A stretch of 64,000 nucleotides of DNA from Mytilinidion resinicola (lineage: Eukaryota > Ascomycota > Dothideomycetes > Mytilinidiales > Mytilinidiaceae). The stretch is taken from assembly GCF_010093595.1 (NCBI RefSeq), contig NW_022985447.1, forward strand, positions 1,529,523-1,593,522, in the 5' to 3' direction. Under the pieces are notes generated by a model that did not search any database, was not told where the DNA came from, and worked only from the letters and a program-made list of their open reading frames with translations. Numbering within the stretch: position 1 is the first letter of the stretch; the number at the start of each line of letters is the position of its first letter. A program made the translations under genes and the position numbers. Shown here piece after piece: positions 62,942 to 64,000 of this stretch.

Positions 62942-63937
62942 ATGGTGCGCTGCCTTTCTTCGTTGCGTGATGACCTCAAAGTTCAGATTTTACCTCCCAA
63001 ATATTATCTCAAACTTGCTCTTCTTTCACAGCAGAAAAGACACTCAAGAGCAAGCGATATGAAGCCCGCTTTACCCCCAAAACTGGAAAAGTTCCTCCCC
63101 AGCTCACAACTACCTACAACCCTTCTAGTTTCGGAACCACACACGTGTACATAAGTGCGGGACATAGTCTACAGTGGCAATTCCCAACTTTACGACACAG
63201 TATTGCCAAGCCAGCATCTAGCATACCTTGAGAATAATAAACGCCTCACGCACCACATCGTAAAGTCGCGATCGGACGAGCCGGCAAAGTTGTTACGACA
63301 CGTGCGGGTCTACCCACCCATCGAGAAAAGTCTGCTAGGAGAAGAGTCTAGCGTTGCATAGCTCTCTATCAACTTCCTCAGCCTCGCTGGTATCGGGTCG
63401 CATGCTGCGGTGTACCGCGCGCCGCTGGTGCTTCAGGAGCGGAACGCGGGGCCGAGTGCTGCGGTGACGGTGATGGCAAAGCTGGGGTATGTGAATCATC
63501 CGGAATCGGACGGCGACGAGGAGAAAGGGGATGGCACCGAGCATGGTAGTGACAACGAAGATACCGGGCAGGACTCCGACTGGGAGGATGCTTGTGAGAT
63601 GTTGAGGGATGAAGCAAAGACTTATACAAAGCTGATGAAGGGGATGTCTCGCACATTGATGGGGGGCATGAAGAAAGTGAAGCGCAAGAGCCGGAAGAAT
63701 AGAAATAAAGAGAAGGGAGGGAGTCGTGAAGAGAAGCTGGGGCGGATTGAGCCTATTGTGCCGAGGTTCTATGGGTACTATGAGTGGGAAGGCAACGCGG
63801 TCTCCGAGGAATTGGAGAAAGCTAGCAGAAAGGAGCTGCCTGATTTAGGAAAGGAGCAGAAGTGTGGAATTCTGCTTATGGAGAATTGTGGGCGGCGATT
63901 GGGAAATCCATATGGCCACGTTTTGGAAGGAGTATAG
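62942..63937 (+). pseudogene. Kinase-like domain gene, copy 2, two in-frame stops, 3' part at or beyond window edge
   Basis: From ATG 62942 one frame runs to TAG 63935-63937, broken by TAA at 63152-63154 and TAG at 63359-63361. Blocks match copy 1 in order: LPPKLEKFLPSSQLPTTLLV, then LSINFLSLAGIGSHAAVYRA (loop region), VTVMAKL, a long charged insert with KVKRKSRKNRNKEK, PRFYGYYEWE and CGILLMENCGRRLG. The catalytic-loop part seen in copy 1 would follow after 63937, probably over an intron, and is not completed in the window. The two copies face opposite directions and enclose the DUF7580-like and lectin-like genes. Confidence 0.6.
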
Positions 63938-64000
63938 CCTGACTGGATGTAGGTCATCTTTTTCCGTTCCCTTGCGTGCTCTTCTTCCCTGGTCTTCGTG

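Overview
The window is from the nuclear genome of a filamentous ascomycete (Pezizomycotina, probably Dothideomycetes; the class is inference). Evidence: short introns of about 45-60 nt with GT...CTAAC...AG signals, and single-copy fungal housekeeping genes (PEX11-type peroxin, DCN1, MVP1, palH/RIM21, ASE1, IBA57) mixed with typical Pezizomycotina accessory genes (HET domain, APH-like kinases, DUF5648 secreted protein, fucose-lectin-like protein, DUF7580-like protein).

Layout. 0-1 kb: old fold-back repeats. 1.3-9.4 kb: a conserved Cys-motif protein, a PEX11-family protein, a HET-domain protein, a tRNA-like pol III relic and a DHA1-type MFS transporter. 10.8-16.4 kb: a small Cys/His protein and an NCS1 (Fur-type) nucleobase permease. 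17.2 kb: a Bys1-like secreted-protein gene with an in-frame amber codon. 18.4-28.7 kb: DCN1 (with an exceptional 1.25-kb intron), MVP1, palH, all on the minus strand, then a plus-strand SDR reductase. 28.8-31 kb: a repeat island holding a complete non-autonomous hAT-like element with an 8-bp target duplication, nested inside an older repeat. 30.3-35 kb: two small zinc-ribbon-like genes and two APH-family kinases, one of each pair damaged. 35-38 kb: gene-poor, with a hairpin and a G19 tract. 38-44 kb: a conserved uncharacterised protein and ASE1/MAP65. 44.3 kb: a 428-bp TIR element. 45.3-51.2 kb: a copper amine oxidase with one nonsense codon and a probable GC-AG intron, a polysaccharide deacetylase, a coiled-coil gene and a small secreted Cys-rich candidate. 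52-55 kb: IBA57 and a 2OG-Fe(II) oxygenase. 56-64 kb: a DUF5648 secreted protein, then an accessory block with two kinase-like genes in inverted orientation flanking a DUF7580-like fragment and a membrane-anchored fucose-lectin-like gene.

Themes. At least five genes (Bys1-like, APH copy 1, copper amine oxidase, both kinase-like genes) have reading frames that stay aligned with their families across single in-frame stop codons, seven stops in all. Some are explicable as C-to-T changes, so the simplest reading is recent pseudogenisation by point mutation; readthrough is the alternative. The repeats at 0-1, 29-31 and 44.3 kb share sequence boxes and form one diverged family of small inverted-repeat elements. 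All exon models were assembled by hand from splice signals, frame continuity and family motifs; no search was run.
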